A stretch of 64,000 nucleotides of DNA from Takakia lepidozioides (lineage: Eukaryota; Streptophyta; Takakiopsida; Takakiales; Takakiaceae): contig CM060733.1 of the NCBI GenBank assembly GCA_030704615.1, forward strand, positions 30,938,001 to 31,002,000, in the 5' to 3' direction. Positions within the stretch are counted from its first letter, which is position 1. The number at the start of each line of letters is the position of its first letter. This document shows positions 1-11,566 of this stretch, piece by piece. The translations under genes were made by a program, and so were the position numbers. The notes beneath the pieces were generated by a model. That model had not been told where the DNA came from. It ran no database searches and saw only the letters and a program-made list of their open reading frames with translations.

Positions 1-483
1 AACTTACCTTGACATCCCGTTTTCAAGCACAGCACACGACCATGGGGTTTGAGAGGTGATACATTCACTGTCTGAATATTTGCGACTATGCACCCCGAGG
101 GTGTAGTTGTACCGTGGAGTGTCACCTTAGTAGTTTATTAGAGCACCTTAGACAGAAATTACTATAGGAATTGCATGCATCTACAAAACGTCTGCATTGT
201 AGCGTGAGCAAATGTGAAAGTCAAAAATCTGTCGCTGAAACAAGGTGCAGCATCGTGTGAGATCTTCTCGTGTGAGATCTTCCAAATCATCTCGACATAG
301 CATGCACTCGTATCCACCTGGATGGCACAACACTTCCCTTGAAATGTCGACAATGTTCTTGCAATTCTCCACTGTGACTCCGACACTTGTCTTCACAATG
401 GGTATGTTGTATTGTGTTACTATAGATAGCTCGTTATGTTCCCCGGGCATGTGCCCTGCACCCTTAGCCCAATTGCTAGAACA
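1..483. other. Left flank, no recognised gene
   Basis: No ORF here resembles a known family; the short open frames on both strands overlap and look random. A 15-base direct repeat around 258-285 (tgtgagatcttc) is the only local structure seen. Confidence 0.5.
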
Positions 484-593
484 TTAATTGTGGTTTCTGG
501 ATTTGTTCTTCTCTCATGCTTTCTTCCATTTTGTCCTATAAGTTCTATGAGCTTTCCACGGCCGTTATAAAGCACCATTTCATTTCATTTCAT
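484..593 (+). mobile_element. LINE-2 3' terminus with hairpin and (ATTTC)n tail
   Basis: The stretch matches the 3' ends seen in reverse orientation at 12.81-12.94 kb and 26.49-26.63 kb. It carries the hairpin word AAGTTCTATGAGCTT (a slightly degraded form of AAGCTCNNNGAGCTT), then TTATAAAGCACC and four ATTTC units, and runs straight into a CT tract where LINE-1 copy 1 begins. No coding part of this copy is left. Confidence 0.7.
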
Positions 594-1049
594 TTCTCTC
601 TCTCTCTCTCTCTTCTCTCCCTGCCCTCTAGGAAGCCTATCGACATTGGGTGGACTTGAAATGGGAATAGATAAATGTCTCTGACTAAATGCCGGCCTTG
701 CGACCTTGCGTCTTGGTATGTTTTGACCTGAAGCACTCTGCTTTGGGTAAGGTAGTACATTGGATTTAGTTGGAGAATCCGGGGCCTCTCCCTCTTTAGA
801 ACATGTCTACGCGGGCCATTCCCTGCATCTCCTTTGGAGTGGTGATCTTTGAATGGTAACAAGCGGACCCCTACCGCTTGGGGGCAGCCCCTCTGCCCAA
901 AATGGGCAATTGCATGCTCTGTCTAGCATGCTCAGCACTTGGGCTAGGGTTGGTGCTTGTGCTTAAACTTACAGCCTGCAAATACAGAAAAATTATTTGG
1001 CCACTCCAATAATAACAGTACTCAAGGTGATTCCTGGGAAATGGCTACT

Positions 1050-1190
1050 TATGCCAAATCTAGAGCTTCATGTGTAGTTTTTGGGGTGAATCCCAGGATG
1101 GACGATGTGTCCTTTAAAACTACCTGCTCCAGCTTCGGCTTGGAATTTGTGGCTAATGACAGCATCTCAAGATTGGTACTTTGAAGGTTT
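1050..1190 (+). pseudogene. LINE-1 ORF1-like remnant
   Basis: The fragment around VNPRMDDVSFKTTC matches a longer version in copy 3 (7,552-7,890: MNPRMDFVSFKTTC). No RRM or zinc knuckle is visible, so only position (before the endonuclease) suggests ORF1. The frame is lost after about 1,180. Confidence 0.5.
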
Positions 1191-1358
1191 CATTTCCTAA
1201 ATCTGCTACAAATAGAATTCCACATCAAATCAGCTTCAAAGAAATTCGCCACTTGACTGGTTGGAGGGCGGTTTAGACATTGGTGATCCAATGAGGCGCT
1301 CTAGGAAGACAGTCAAGTGTGGGGCCTTCAACTTGAAAGTTTCTAACCGGTTTGATAA

Positions 1359-1670
1359 GGATTTGGCACTCTGAATGGATTGCCAATCCTTAAGGTTTAC
1401 TCTAGAAGAATTAAATTTTCGCCTGAAGGATTTGGCACTGAATGGTTTGCCAATCCTTAAGGTTTACTCTAGAAGAATTAAATCTTTGCCTGAAGGATTT
1501 GGCACTCTGCATGGTTTGCCAATCCTTAAGGTTTACTCTAGAAGAATTAAATCTTTGCCTGAAGGATTTGGCATGGTTTGCCAATCCTTAAGGTTTACTC
1601 TAGAAGAATTAAATCTTTGCCTGAAGGATTTGGCATGGTTTGCCAATCCTTAAGGTTTACTCTAGACGCC
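1359..1670 (+). repeat. 62-69 bp minisatellite inside LINE-1 copy 1, five units
   Basis: Units begin GATTTGGCA, contain GCCAATCCTTAAGGTTTACT and end CGCCTGAAG or TGCCTGAAG. Lengths are about 69, 67, 69 and 62 bp, followed by a fifth partial unit that runs into the normal element sequence. The same place in copies at about 7,926 and 17,755 has only one unit, so the expansion is specific to this copy. Unit differences are mainly short losses at the CACTCTGAATGG segment. Confidence 0.9.
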
Positions 1671-1778
1671 CAAAATCTACACATGGGGCAACTGATCCCC
1701 CTTTGCAGACTGGTTGGTCGTCCAGGAGCAATCATAGGCTCCCTAGACGGCAAACAATCCATATGCAAAAGGCTGGCT

Positions 1779-2560
1779 TAAGGCTGGGCACTTTCAACTT
1801 CTCGGGGTTGACTAACCAAAGGAAACAATTTGAAGTGGGACAAGTTCTTCAGTCAAATGGTATTCATATTTGTGCTGGGTAAGAGACATGGGGAACTTCG
1901 GACAAATTGGTTGGAGATGTCAACGGCTACCGTTGGTTTGGCAAGATGCGTGCGCTTAAGGTGACCTCTGCCAAGCGTGGGCAAAAAGGTGTTGCCTTCT
2001 TTGTCCGAGATTTCTTGTGTGACAATTGTGAAATTATCAACAAGGATTTGCGGTATAAGCACAGTATCTGGCTGAAACTGAAATTGAAGGGCAGCGTGAG
2101 TAGGAAGGACCTCTTTGTGGGATGTGTTTACATGCCCACAGAGGGGACCCTTAGTGCTGACGCAGATAATCCTTCGAAGACGTAAAGCTGGACTGTGCTA
2201 AGTTCCTTGCCAAGGGTCAGGTGGTTTTATTGGGTGGCATTGCAAAGGTCTTCACCAGGATGATATCATCGGACCTTTTGGTGAGGACGAGCTGAACTCT
2301 AATGGAAGACGGTTAATTAACTGTCTGGAAGAGCTTCAGCTTTCGACCCTGAACAATAGTTCAAAACGTGACCCGATGGAGTGGACCCGTGAAAAAGCCC
2401 AAACTGGGGAACGATCCATTGTGGATTATATCATAGTGGACAAGAATCTGTTTCCCCAGTGTGCCAAGGTGTTAATTGACAGAACTGATATTGGTACCTC
2501 TGACCACTTTCCGGTTTGGACTGAGATCAAAAGGTGTTTCCCCAACACCAAGAGATCTGT
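1779..2560 (+). pseudogene. LINE-1 AP endonuclease domain (copy 1)
   Basis: Exonuclease-endonuclease-phosphatase fold that would nick the target DNA. Visible marks are LGTFNFSGL at the start, the QETW-like segment (here with a stop, G*ETW), FVGCVYMP, and the C-terminal SDHFPVW with its catalytic Asp and His. The conserved GDFNA segment, present in the copy at 18,363, is deleted near 2,230. The frame also shifts near 2,170. Not functional. Confidence 0.85.
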
Positions 2561-2883
2561 GAAATGTTCGATCCAGAAGTGGCGCATTGATAAATTCCGA
2601 AATGAAGAGGTCAAGGCTGAGTATGTCCAGGCCTTGCAAGAGGCTCTGCCCAACTTTGTCCATTCGCTCCAAGACCTTCAATCTCGCGCTGGCAATGCAA
2701 GAAATGAAGTCGAAAGAGCGGTGGACTCTTGGGAGAGTTTCGTCTCTTCTGTGGCTGAAAAGATCATTGGGAGGAAACTAATTGTCTGCGGTAGAGCTGT
2801 TAATTGGTGGACCAATGAGATCAAACTCAAGATTGCCGAGAGACGAGCCCTCTATAAAGAATGCTGCAGAATGAAAGCCAATA

Positions 2884-4240
2884 ATGACCTTTTGGGTTAG
2901 GTACTACCAGCTCCGCAAAGATATCAATCAGCTTGTAAGGTCTCAGAAGAAACTAAATTGGGATAAGTTAACCGGGGAAATAAACTCAAACCACCACAGT
3001 GGTAATGACAAGAAATTCTGGTTGGCCCTTCAACGTCTGTACAAGCCGAAAAATTGTCAGCAAGTACAAGCGCTGAGGACCCCTAAGGTTGCAGTGACTT
3101 CAACAGCTGACATTGTCGAAACCTTTGAAACCCACTACAGTACACTTGGCAGAAATTCTAGTTCTAGCAGCGAGGGATTTTCTGAAGAATGGAATGACAC
3201 AGTAGAAAGAACTGTGTCTATGATTCAAGACAGCCTGATGAACTGGAGTATATTTCAAAGGGTTATAACGCTCCCATTAGTTCCTCTGAGATTGCGGAAG
3301 CAATTGAGCATCTAAACGGATACAAAGCTGGTGGCCCTGATAGCATTGTCAATGAGCTTATCAAGCATGGTGGTGACCCTATGATAGAAGCCCTTGTTCT
3401 TCTCTTTAACCTTATATGGAAGACTGAAATTGCCCCCTTTCACTGGCGGCAGGGGGTCACTGTCAATTTATATAAGAAAGGTGACAGAGAAGAGCCGCTA
3501 TCGGGGCATCACGCTTCTTAATGCAGTTGGCAAGATATTCTGCAGAGTTATAAGTACTCATCTCGAGGTTGATCTGGAGTCCAGAGGTTGTTTCCATGAA
3601 GGCCAAGCTGGCTTTCGGCGAAACAGGGGTTGCGTGGATCATATCTTCACACTCAGCCAGATTATCCAGGGAAGGAAAAAAGAAGGGAAACCTACTTTTG
3701 TCTTTTTCTTGGATGTCAAAAAGGCCTATGACACTGTGTGGGGAGACGGTCTATGGCTCCGACTCTGGTCTTCCGGGATCAAGGGAAAGATGTGGAGAGT
3801 GGTCCATAACTTGTATGCTCACACTTAAAGCTGTGTCACTGTAAATGGACAGAAGTCTAATTTCTTTGACATAGACCAAAAGGATGTACCCTCTCCCCTC
3901 TGCTCTTCAATGTTTTCATCAATCAACTACTGGAGGATGTGGAAAGTGAGGGATTTGGGTTAAGGGTGGGTGATGCTACCATACCAGCCCTTATGTTTGC
4001 GGATGACTTTGCAGGCATAGGGGAGACTCCTTCCAACCTCCAGGGCTGATAGATTGCGCGAAGAGATACTTTGATCTTTGGGGGCTAGAGGCTAATGTCA
4101 GTAAATGCGCAGTGGTGGCATTCACCGACCGGGGGGAAGGAGGAGGCGATCTCAAGTGGCAGTGGGGAAGCCAAGAGATCCCTGTTCTCCCCTCCTACAC
4201 CTATCTTGGCGTTGAGTTTTCCTCCAACTGTAATTGGGAA
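2884..4240 (+). pseudogene. LINE-1 reverse transcriptase domain (copy 1)
   Basis: Fragments in several frames give the RT core in order: GYKAGGPD region near 3,320, YRGITLLNAVGK near 3,500, GQAGFRRNRG near 3,605, VKKAYDTVW near 3,715, and the catalytic FADD at 3,996-4,007. At least four frameshifts and a stop interrupt it, including loss of a few bases in the VAQGCTLSP segment near 3,880. Confidence 0.88.
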
Positions 4241-5270
4241 GCACATATTCAAAAAATGTTTAATCTGGCAAACGCAAAGCGTCTCACTAAATTTTTCCAC
4301 TGCAGAGGGATCAACTCTGAAGTCAAAAAAACCATGCTTTGCCGCATCATCAGGCCGGCCTTGGAGTATGCATCTGCTGTATGGGTTGATAACTCCAATC
4401 AGGCTAAGTCTCTTGAATCCATCCAAGTCGGGGTGCTCAAGGAGTGCATGTCAGCATGCTCCAAAACAGCTAATGTGGCTGTTCGGGGTCGGTTTGGCAT
4501 TCCTCCCTTAAGCTCCCGACACGATGAATTCAAAATCAGATGGTGGGGTCGGCTGCAACGTATGGCTAATACCAGATATCCTAAGTTAATCGACTCTATA
4601 TCTTGGAAGCAGGACCGCCCTGTCAAACAGGCTAAATCCTGGCGGAAAAGGGTAGAAGAGATTTTCAAGGATCTGAATCTTAGTCCACTAGCCATGACCC
4701 TGCTGGATAAATCTGGCTTAGAAGCTGAAGTTTCCGAAGCCATGTCTATTGCCAGGAAATTGTCTGAAGAAAATGAAGTTAGGCAGAAAACTTCCCTCAA
4801 CCTGTTTCCAGTCTGTGACATGGGTGAGGCCATCATGGATGACCTCAAGGGTCTACCCACCCTCGGCACTAGACTGAAATTCAAACTCAGGGCAGGTAGC
4901 CTACCTTTGAATAACAAACAGTCGCAGAGAGGAAAGGGGGATTGTAAGTGCCCGTTGTGTGGGCAACCTGAAGACAATATTCACTTCCTGATTCATTGTC
5001 CTGGGTACTCTCACCAACGGGACACCCTCTTCCATTCCATCAAGGAAATTGTGCCTGTCCCTCTGTTTAACAACTTTGAAAATCTTGAGGCTGAGCCAAA
5101 AGCCCAGGCCCTTTTGGGGTCTAGCTATTGGGCAAATCACACACATCAGATTGATGCTTGTGTGAAGGGATTTCTGGAGGATATATGGAAATCTCGGGTC
5201 AACTGTTTATTCCAAGGTAAATCATACTACCGGCGTCAGCCCCTGACAAAGGTAGTTTCTGTCCAACTGG
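4112..5270 (+). pseudogene. LINE-1 RT thumb and C-terminal zinc domain (copy 1)
   Basis: The longest uninterrupted piece of this family in the window. It starts inside the RT domain (VLPSYTYLGVEF), runs through a conserved basic region, and has the zinc motif CPLCGQPEDNIHFLIHC at about 4,950-5,000, typical of the zf-RVT tail of plant LINEs. The frame stays open past the element end into 5,404 because it enters copy 2, so the last residues are not element sequence. Confidence 0.85.
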
Positions 5271-5325
5271 GCACGGGGTCAATGGCCACAAGGCTACGGC
5301 AAACAATGTTGTATGAGTACAATCT

Positions 5326-6780
5326 CTCTCTCTCTCCCCTCTGCTCTTCAATGTTTTCATCAATCAACTCCTCGAGGATGTGGAAAGTGAGGGATTTGGG
5401 TTAAGGGTGGGTGATACCACCATACCAGCCCTTATGTTTGCGGATGACTTCGCAGGCATATGGGAGACTCCAACCAATCTCCAGGAGTTGATTGATTGCG
5501 CGAAGAGATACTTTGATCTTTGGGGGCTAGAGGCTAATGTCAGCAAATGTGCAGTGGTAGCATTCAACGACAGAGGAGAGGGAGGAAGTGATCTTAAGTG
5601 GCAGTGGGGTAGGCAAGAGATCCCGGTCCTCCCTTCCTACACTTACCTGGGCGTTGAGTTCTCCTCCAATTGTAATTGGGATGCACATATCCGGAAAGTT
5701 GTTCAAACTGGCAAGGGCAAAGCTCTGGGGCTCACTAAATTTTTCCACTGCAGAGGGGTCAACTCTGAGGTTAAGAAAACCATGCTTTGTCGCGTTATTA
5801 GACCTGCCTTGGAGTACGGATCTGCTATAGGGGTTGATAACTCCAACCAGGCTAAGTCTCTAGAATCCATTCAAGTGGGGGTGCTTAAGGAGTGTATGTC
5901 AGCATGCTCCAAAACAGCCAATGTGGCTGTTCGGGGTGAGTTTGGCATTCCGTCCCTAAGCTCCCGACGAGATGAATTCAAGGTCAGATGGTGGGGTCAG
6001 CTTTAACATATGCCCAACACCAGATATCCTAAGTTAATCGACTCTATATCTTGGAAACAGGACCGCCCTGTCAAACAGGCTAAGTCCTGGCAGAAGAGAG
6101 TAGAAGAGATTCTCAAGGACCTGGACCTGGATCCGCAAGTCTTGACCCTGCTGGATAAATCTGACTTAGAGGCTGTAGTGTCCTCAGCCATGTCTGTTGC
6201 CATGAGATTGTCTGATGAAAATGAAGTTAGGCAGAAAACTTCCCTGAACTTGTTTCCAGTCTGTGACATGGGGGAGGACATCTTGGATGACCTCAAGGGT
6301 CTACCCACTCTCGGCACTAGACTGAAATTTAAACTCAGGGCAGGAAGCCTACCTTTGAACAGCAAACAGAAGCAGAGAGGAAAGGGAGAGTGCAATTGCC
6401 CGTTGTGTGGGCAACCTGAAGACAGTATTCATTTTCTGATACACTGTCCGGGGTTCTCTCACCAAAGAGACGCTCTCTTCAAATCTATTAAGGGAATTGT
6501 GCCTGTACCCCTGTTTACCAACTTTGAAAGTCTCGAGGCTGAGCCAAAAGCCCAGGCCCTCCTGAGGCCTAGTTTTTGGGCAAATCACACACAGCAGATT
6601 GATGCTTGTGTGAAGGGATTTCTAGAGGATATCTGGAAAACCCGGATTAATTCTTTATATGGAGGTAAGTCTTACTACCAACGTCAACCCCTGACAGAGG
6701 TAGGTTCTGTCCCTTTTGTTTCCGCTCAAACTGGGCGCGGGGTCAATGGCCACAAGGCTACGGCAAACAACGTCTTATGA
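5326..6780 (+). mobile_element. LINE-1 copy 2, 5' truncated at the RT domain
   Basis: Begins directly after the CT run of copy 1 with the RT segment before FADD (LMFADDFAGIWET, about 5,430-5,470). It runs through the thumb (to 6,003), one in-frame stop near 6,003-6,006, and the zinc domain (CNCPLCGQPEDSIHFLIHC, about 6,390-6,450), to GCTACGGCAAACAACGTCTT. The junction CTCTCTCTCTCCCCTCTGCT shows the truncated copy starting within the preceding tail. Confidence 0.88.
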
Positions 6781-7105
6781 GTACGATCTCTCTTTTGGTT
6801 CTCTCAATGGCCACAAGGCTACGGCAAACAACGTCTTATGAGTACAATCTCTTTTTTGGTTCTCTCACCAAAGAGACGCTCTCTTCAAATCTATCTTCAA
6901 ATCTATCAAGGGAATTGTGCCTGTACCCCTGTTTACCAACTTTGAAAGTCGCGAGGCTGAGCCAAAAGCCCAGGCCCTCCTGAAGGCAAGTCTTACTACC
7001 AACGTCAGCCCCTGACAGAGGTAGGTTCTGTTCCTTTGGTTCCCGCTCAAACTGGGCGCGGGGTCAATGGCCACAAGGCTACGGCAAACAATGTCTTATG
7101 AGTAG
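6781..7105 (+). mobile_element. Two further LINE-1 3'-end fragments in tandem
   Basis: 6,806-6,850 repeats the last 45 bases of the element, then 6,858-7,105 repeats part of the zinc-domain region and the 3' end with internal deletions (for example AAGTCGCGAGGC, then a jump to GGCAAGTCTTACTACC). Both are in the same orientation as the copies around them. Confidence 0.8.
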
Positions 7106-7107
7106 AG

Positions 7108-10100
7108 TACATTCCCTCTCTTTTTCCCTCTCCCTGTCCTCTAGGAAGCGCAATACCATTGGCTGGACTTGATATGGGAGTAGATAAATGTCTATGTGAC
7201 TAAATGCCGGCCTTGTGACCTCGTGTCTTTGTTTGTTTTGACCTGAAGCACTCTGCTTCGGGTGAGGTAGTGCATTGGATTTAATTGGAGAGTTTGGGGC
7301 CTCTCCATCTTTAGAATCTGCCTATGCGGGCTGTTCCCTGCAGCTCCCTGGAGTGTGATCTCTGAAAGCGGACCCCTACCGCTTGGGGGCAGCCCCTCCG
7401 CCCAATATGGGCAGTTGTATGCTCTGTCTAGCATGCTCGGCACTTAGGCTAGGGATGGTCCTTGTGCTTAAAATTATAGCCTGCGAGATCAAATATTACA
7501 CCATACCATGACAATAACAACACTCCCCAGGCTTTATGTGTAGCTTTTGGGATGAATCCCAGGATGGACTTCGTGTCCTTTAAAACTACCTGCTACAGCC
7601 TAGGCATCGATTATGTGGCTAATGGCTCCATTTCGAGACTTGATAACAGAGGTACTTTGAAGGTTGCAATGTCTAAACCTGCTAAAAATAGAGTCTCACA
7701 TCAAATCAAGCTCAAAGAAGTTCGTCCCTTGACTGGCTTGAGAGCGGTCTTAGACATTGGTGTTTCGATGAGGCGCTCTAGGAAGATAACCAAGCGTGGG
7801 GACTTCAACTTGAGAGTTTCTAACTGGTTTGATGCCCTGGATGAGGTTGGTACCAAGCAGCCAGACAAACAAGTGGCTCTAAGTGTGCTGCTCTAAGTGT
7901 GCTGAGCCTGAGCATCGTGTGACTGAAGGATATGGTACTCTGACGAGTAAAATCTACATACAGGGTAATTGCCCCCCCTTTACAGAAGGGTTGGCGGTGC
8001 AAGAGCAACCATAGGCTACCTAGACAGCAAACAATCCATATGCAAAGGGCTGGCTTGAGGCTACTTTCAACTTCTCAAGGCTGACTAACCAAAGGAACAA
8101 ATTTGAAAAGGGACAAGTTCTTCAGGCAAATGGTACTCATATCTGTGCAGGGCAAGAAGCATGGGAACCTCGGACAAACTGATTGGAGACATCAAAGGGT
8201 ATCATTGGTTCGGCAAGATGTGTGCACTTAAGGCAGCAACTGCCAAGCATGGTCAGAGAGGTGCTGGCTTCTTTGTCCATGATTTCTCGCCAAAGGTCAG
8301 GTGGTCTTATTGGGTGACATCAATGCCCGGGTGGGCAAAAGCCTTCATCAGGATGATACCATTGGGCCTTTCGGTGAGGACAAGCTGAATTCTAATGGAA
8401 GACGGTTGATAAATTGTCGGGAAGAACTTCAGCTTTGGACCTTGAATAATAGGTCAAAAGGAGATCAAGTGCAGTGGCCCCAACTGAGACAGCCCAAACT
8501 GGGGAACGATCCATTGTGGATTATATCATAGTGGACAAGAATTTGTTTCCCCAGAGTGCCAAGGTGTTCATCGACAGAACTGATATTGGTACCTCTGACC
8601 ACTTCCTGGTTTGGACTGAGATCAAAAAGTGTTTTCCCAACACCAAGAGATCTGTGAAACGTTTGATTCGGAAGTGGTGCATAGAAAAACTCCAAAATGA
8701 AGAGGTCAAGGCTGATTATATCTAGGCCTTGCAAGAGGCTCTCCCTCACATTGTCCATTCACTCCAAGATCTCCAGTCTTGCTCTGGCAATGCAAAAAAC
8801 AAAGTCGAAAGAGCATTGGATTCTTGGGAGAGTTTCGTCTCCTCTGTGGCCAACAAGATCGTTGGGAGGAAAGTAATTGTCTGTGGTAGAGCTGTTGGTG
8901 AACCAATGAAATCAAACTCAAGATAGCCGAGAGACGAGTCCTCTATAAAGTGTGCTTGAAAGCCAACAAAGAATTGTGGGCTAGGTACTACCACGTACTA
9001 TCAATCAGCTTGTATGGCCTCAGAAGAAATTATATTGGGACAAGCTATACAGTGAAATAAACTCAAACCACCCAGGTGGTAATGACAAGAGATTCTGGTT
9101 GGCCCTTCAACATCTGTACAAGCCGAAAAATTGTCAGCAAGTACACGCACTTAGGACTACTAAGGGTGCAGTGGTGACTTCAACGGTGGACATTGTCAAA
9201 ACCTTTGAAACACACTACAGTATCCTTGGCAGAAATTCTAGGTCTAACAGTGAGGGGTCTTCTGAAGCATGGAAAAAAACAGTTGAAAAAACTGTTCCTA
9301 TGATTCCAGACAGCCCTGATGCACTGGAGTATTTTTCAAAGGGTTACGACGCTCCCGTTAGTTCTTCTGAGATTGTGAAAGCAATTGAGCATTTAGACGG
9401 ATATAAAGCTGGTGGACCTGATGGCGCAGTCAACAAGCTTATCAAGCACGATGGCGACTCCATGATAGAGGCCCTTGTACTCCTCTTTAACCTTATCTGG
9501 AGGACTGAAATGATCCCCTTTCGTTGTCAACAGGGGGTCATTATCAATATATGCAGGAAAAGTGATAGAGAAGAACTGGCAAACTATCGAGGCATCACGC
9601 TTCTCAATGCAGTTGGCAAGATATTTTGCAGAGTTATGAGTACTCATCTCGAGGTTGTTTCCATGAAGGCCAAGCTGGCTTTTGGGGAACCAGGGGCTGT
9701 GTGGAACATATCTTCACTCTAAGCCAGATTATCCAGGGAAGGGAAAAAGAAGGGAAACCCACTTATGTCTTTGTCTTGGCCGTCAAAAAAGCTTATGACA
9801 GTGTGGAAAGATGGTCTATGGCTCCGACTCTGGTCATCTGGGATCAAGGGAAAGATGTGGAGAGTGGTCTATAACGTGTATGCACACACCAATTGCTGTG
9901 TCACGGTTAATGGACAGAAAAACTTCTTTGACATAGACCAAGGTGTAGCTCAAGGATGTACCCTCTCCCTCTGCTCTTCAATGTTTTCATCAATCAACTC
10001 CTCGAGGATGTGGAAAGTGAGGGATTTGAGTTAAGAGTGGGAGATGCCACTCAATCTGGCAAGCGCAAAGCGTTGGGTCTCACTAAATTTTTCCACTGCA

Positions 10101-10850
10101 GAGATCAACTCTGAAGGTAAAAAGACCATGCTTTGCCGGGATATTAGGCCTGCCTTGGAGTACGCATCTGCAGTATGGGTTTGATAACTCCAATCAGGCT
10201 AAGTCTCTAAAATCCATTCAAGTGTTGGTGCTTAAGGAGTGCATGTCAGCATGATCCAAAACAGCCAATGTGGCTGTTCGGGGTGAGTTTGGCATCCCTC
10301 CCTTAAGCTCCCAACAAGATGGATTCAAGGTCAGGTGGTGGGGCTAGTTGCAACTTATGACTAATATCAGATACCCTAAATTAATCGACTCTATATCTTG
10401 GAAGCAGGATTGCCCTGTCAAACAGGTTAAGTCCTGGCGGAAGAGAGTAGAAGAGATTCTCAGAATCTGAATCTAAGTCCGCATGCCTTGACCTGCTGGA
10501 TAAATCTGACTTAGAGACTGTAGTGTCCCAAGCCATGTCCGTTGCCAGGAAATTGTCTGATGAACATGAAGTAGGCAGAGAACTTCCCTGAACTTGTTTC
10601 CAGTCTGCAGCCAAATCCCCAGGCCCTTTTGGGGCCTAGTTACTGGGCAAACCACACACAGCAGATTGATACTAGTGTAAAGGGATTTCTAGAGGATATC
10701 TGGAAAACTCGGATCAACTGTCTGTTCCAAGGTAAGGAATCCACCAGTGTCAGCCCCTGACAAAGGTACTGTCCCTTTGTGTTCCACTCAAACTGAGCGC
10801 GGGGTCAATGGCCACAAGTCTACAGCAAACTTATGAGTACATTCTCTCTC
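7108..10850 (+). mobile_element. LINE-1 copy 3, full extent, decayed
   Basis: Starts with the same leader as copy 1 (CCTCTAGGAAGC), then the ORF1-like part (7,552-7,896), one minisatellite unit (about 7,926), endonuclease (about 8,060-8,640, with GDINA instead of GDFNA near 8,315 and SDHFLVW near 8,600), and RT (9,099-10,034). FADD is deleted: after VESEGFELRVGDAT the sequence jumps to NLASAKR near 10,050. The zinc motif is also missing: the sequence jumps from LFPVC to QIPRPF near 10,605. It ends with the usual 3' terminus at 10,830-10,850. Each enzymatic domain is broken. Confidence 0.88.
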
Positions 10851-11359
10851 TTTTTCCTTAACTCATATTTGCCCTCTAAGTCAAGACAGTGAGGAGGCAG
10901 ATCTGTTAGTGACAAGGGCCTACCTAGTGTGCATCTGATTGCCACGTGGAAAAGGTTGGTTTGGAGGCAGATCTGGGTCACTAAGTTACTCAGCTCACCC
11001 TCCCATCCTTGTGGTTACCATGTGAATAGTTGCCAAGTCGGTATTGACAGTTCCAATTGGGTGAGTACAAATTATCCCTACCCACCCTCCCTCCCTCATA
11101 AGTAGAGTTGTAGATCTTACAACTCTGCTTTTCTTACTACTTTTCCACTGAGAAGTACATCTCTAAGCAACTGTAATGGAGTTTACATGTTCGACATATG
11201 AGTTGTGCTTTCATACTGCCTAATGAGGTCTGAAACTATGCAGGTTTGTGATGGTGCCTGAAAAGGCTCTATGGTGATGTGCTATGACTCTCCTGTGTTC
11301 GTATGTAAGTTCATTTCCAGTTTGAACAGGAATAGTCTATTCTTTCTCTTCTCTGTCTT
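10851..11359. other. Spacer between LINE block and ABCB exon
   Basis: No coding similarity seen. GAGGCAGATCTG occurs twice (about 10,894 and 10,966) and a perfect 9-bp inverted repeat with a 5-base centre lies at 11,104-11,126 (AGAGTTGTA / TACAACTCT). If the ABCB model is right, part of this may be old intron. Confidence 0.4.
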
Positions 11360-11533
11360 GCAATACATGTCCTGGGTATGCTTATCAAGAGAGCAACCCA
11401 CAGCACCATCAAGAATGTAGTCCCTACACCTCTGTCTACCAACTTTCAAATTCTCGATGCTGAGCCTGAAAGCACTGGCCCTCTTCGGTGTAATGGCTGG
11501 GCAGCTCACACACAACAGATTGATGCTTGTGTC
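11360..11533 (+). mobile_element. LINE-1 C-terminal fragment next to the ABCB exon
   Basis: Matches the region after the zinc motif (PTPLSTNF, HTQQIDACV). It stops about 33 bases from the splice donor of the - strand ABCB exon. It is the LINE piece nearest the left border of the proposed inversion. Confidence 0.75.
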
Positions 11534-11566
11534 GCACTATCATAGAAAACCAGTAGTGGACGTTAC

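Larger units (their letters stand above)
594..5325 (+). mobile_element. LINE-1 copy 1, nearly full length, decayed
   Basis: Non-LTR retrotransposon with the order 5' leader (594-1,050), ORF1-like remnant (1,050-1,190), internal minisatellite (1,359-1,670), AP endonuclease (about 1,780-2,560), reverse transcriptase (about 2,880-4,240) and a C-terminal domain with a CCHC-type zinc motif (to about 5,270), ending in AACAATG..GAGTACAATCTCTC. The leader is repeated at 7,112, so the 5' end is probably real. Frameshifts and small deletions split the frame many times, for example near 2,170-2,240, 2,880, 3,230-3,300, 3,480 and 3,880, so this copy cannot act by itself. EN-RT-CCHC without a visible RNase H fits an L1-like clade; the exact clade is not established. 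Confidence 0.9.
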
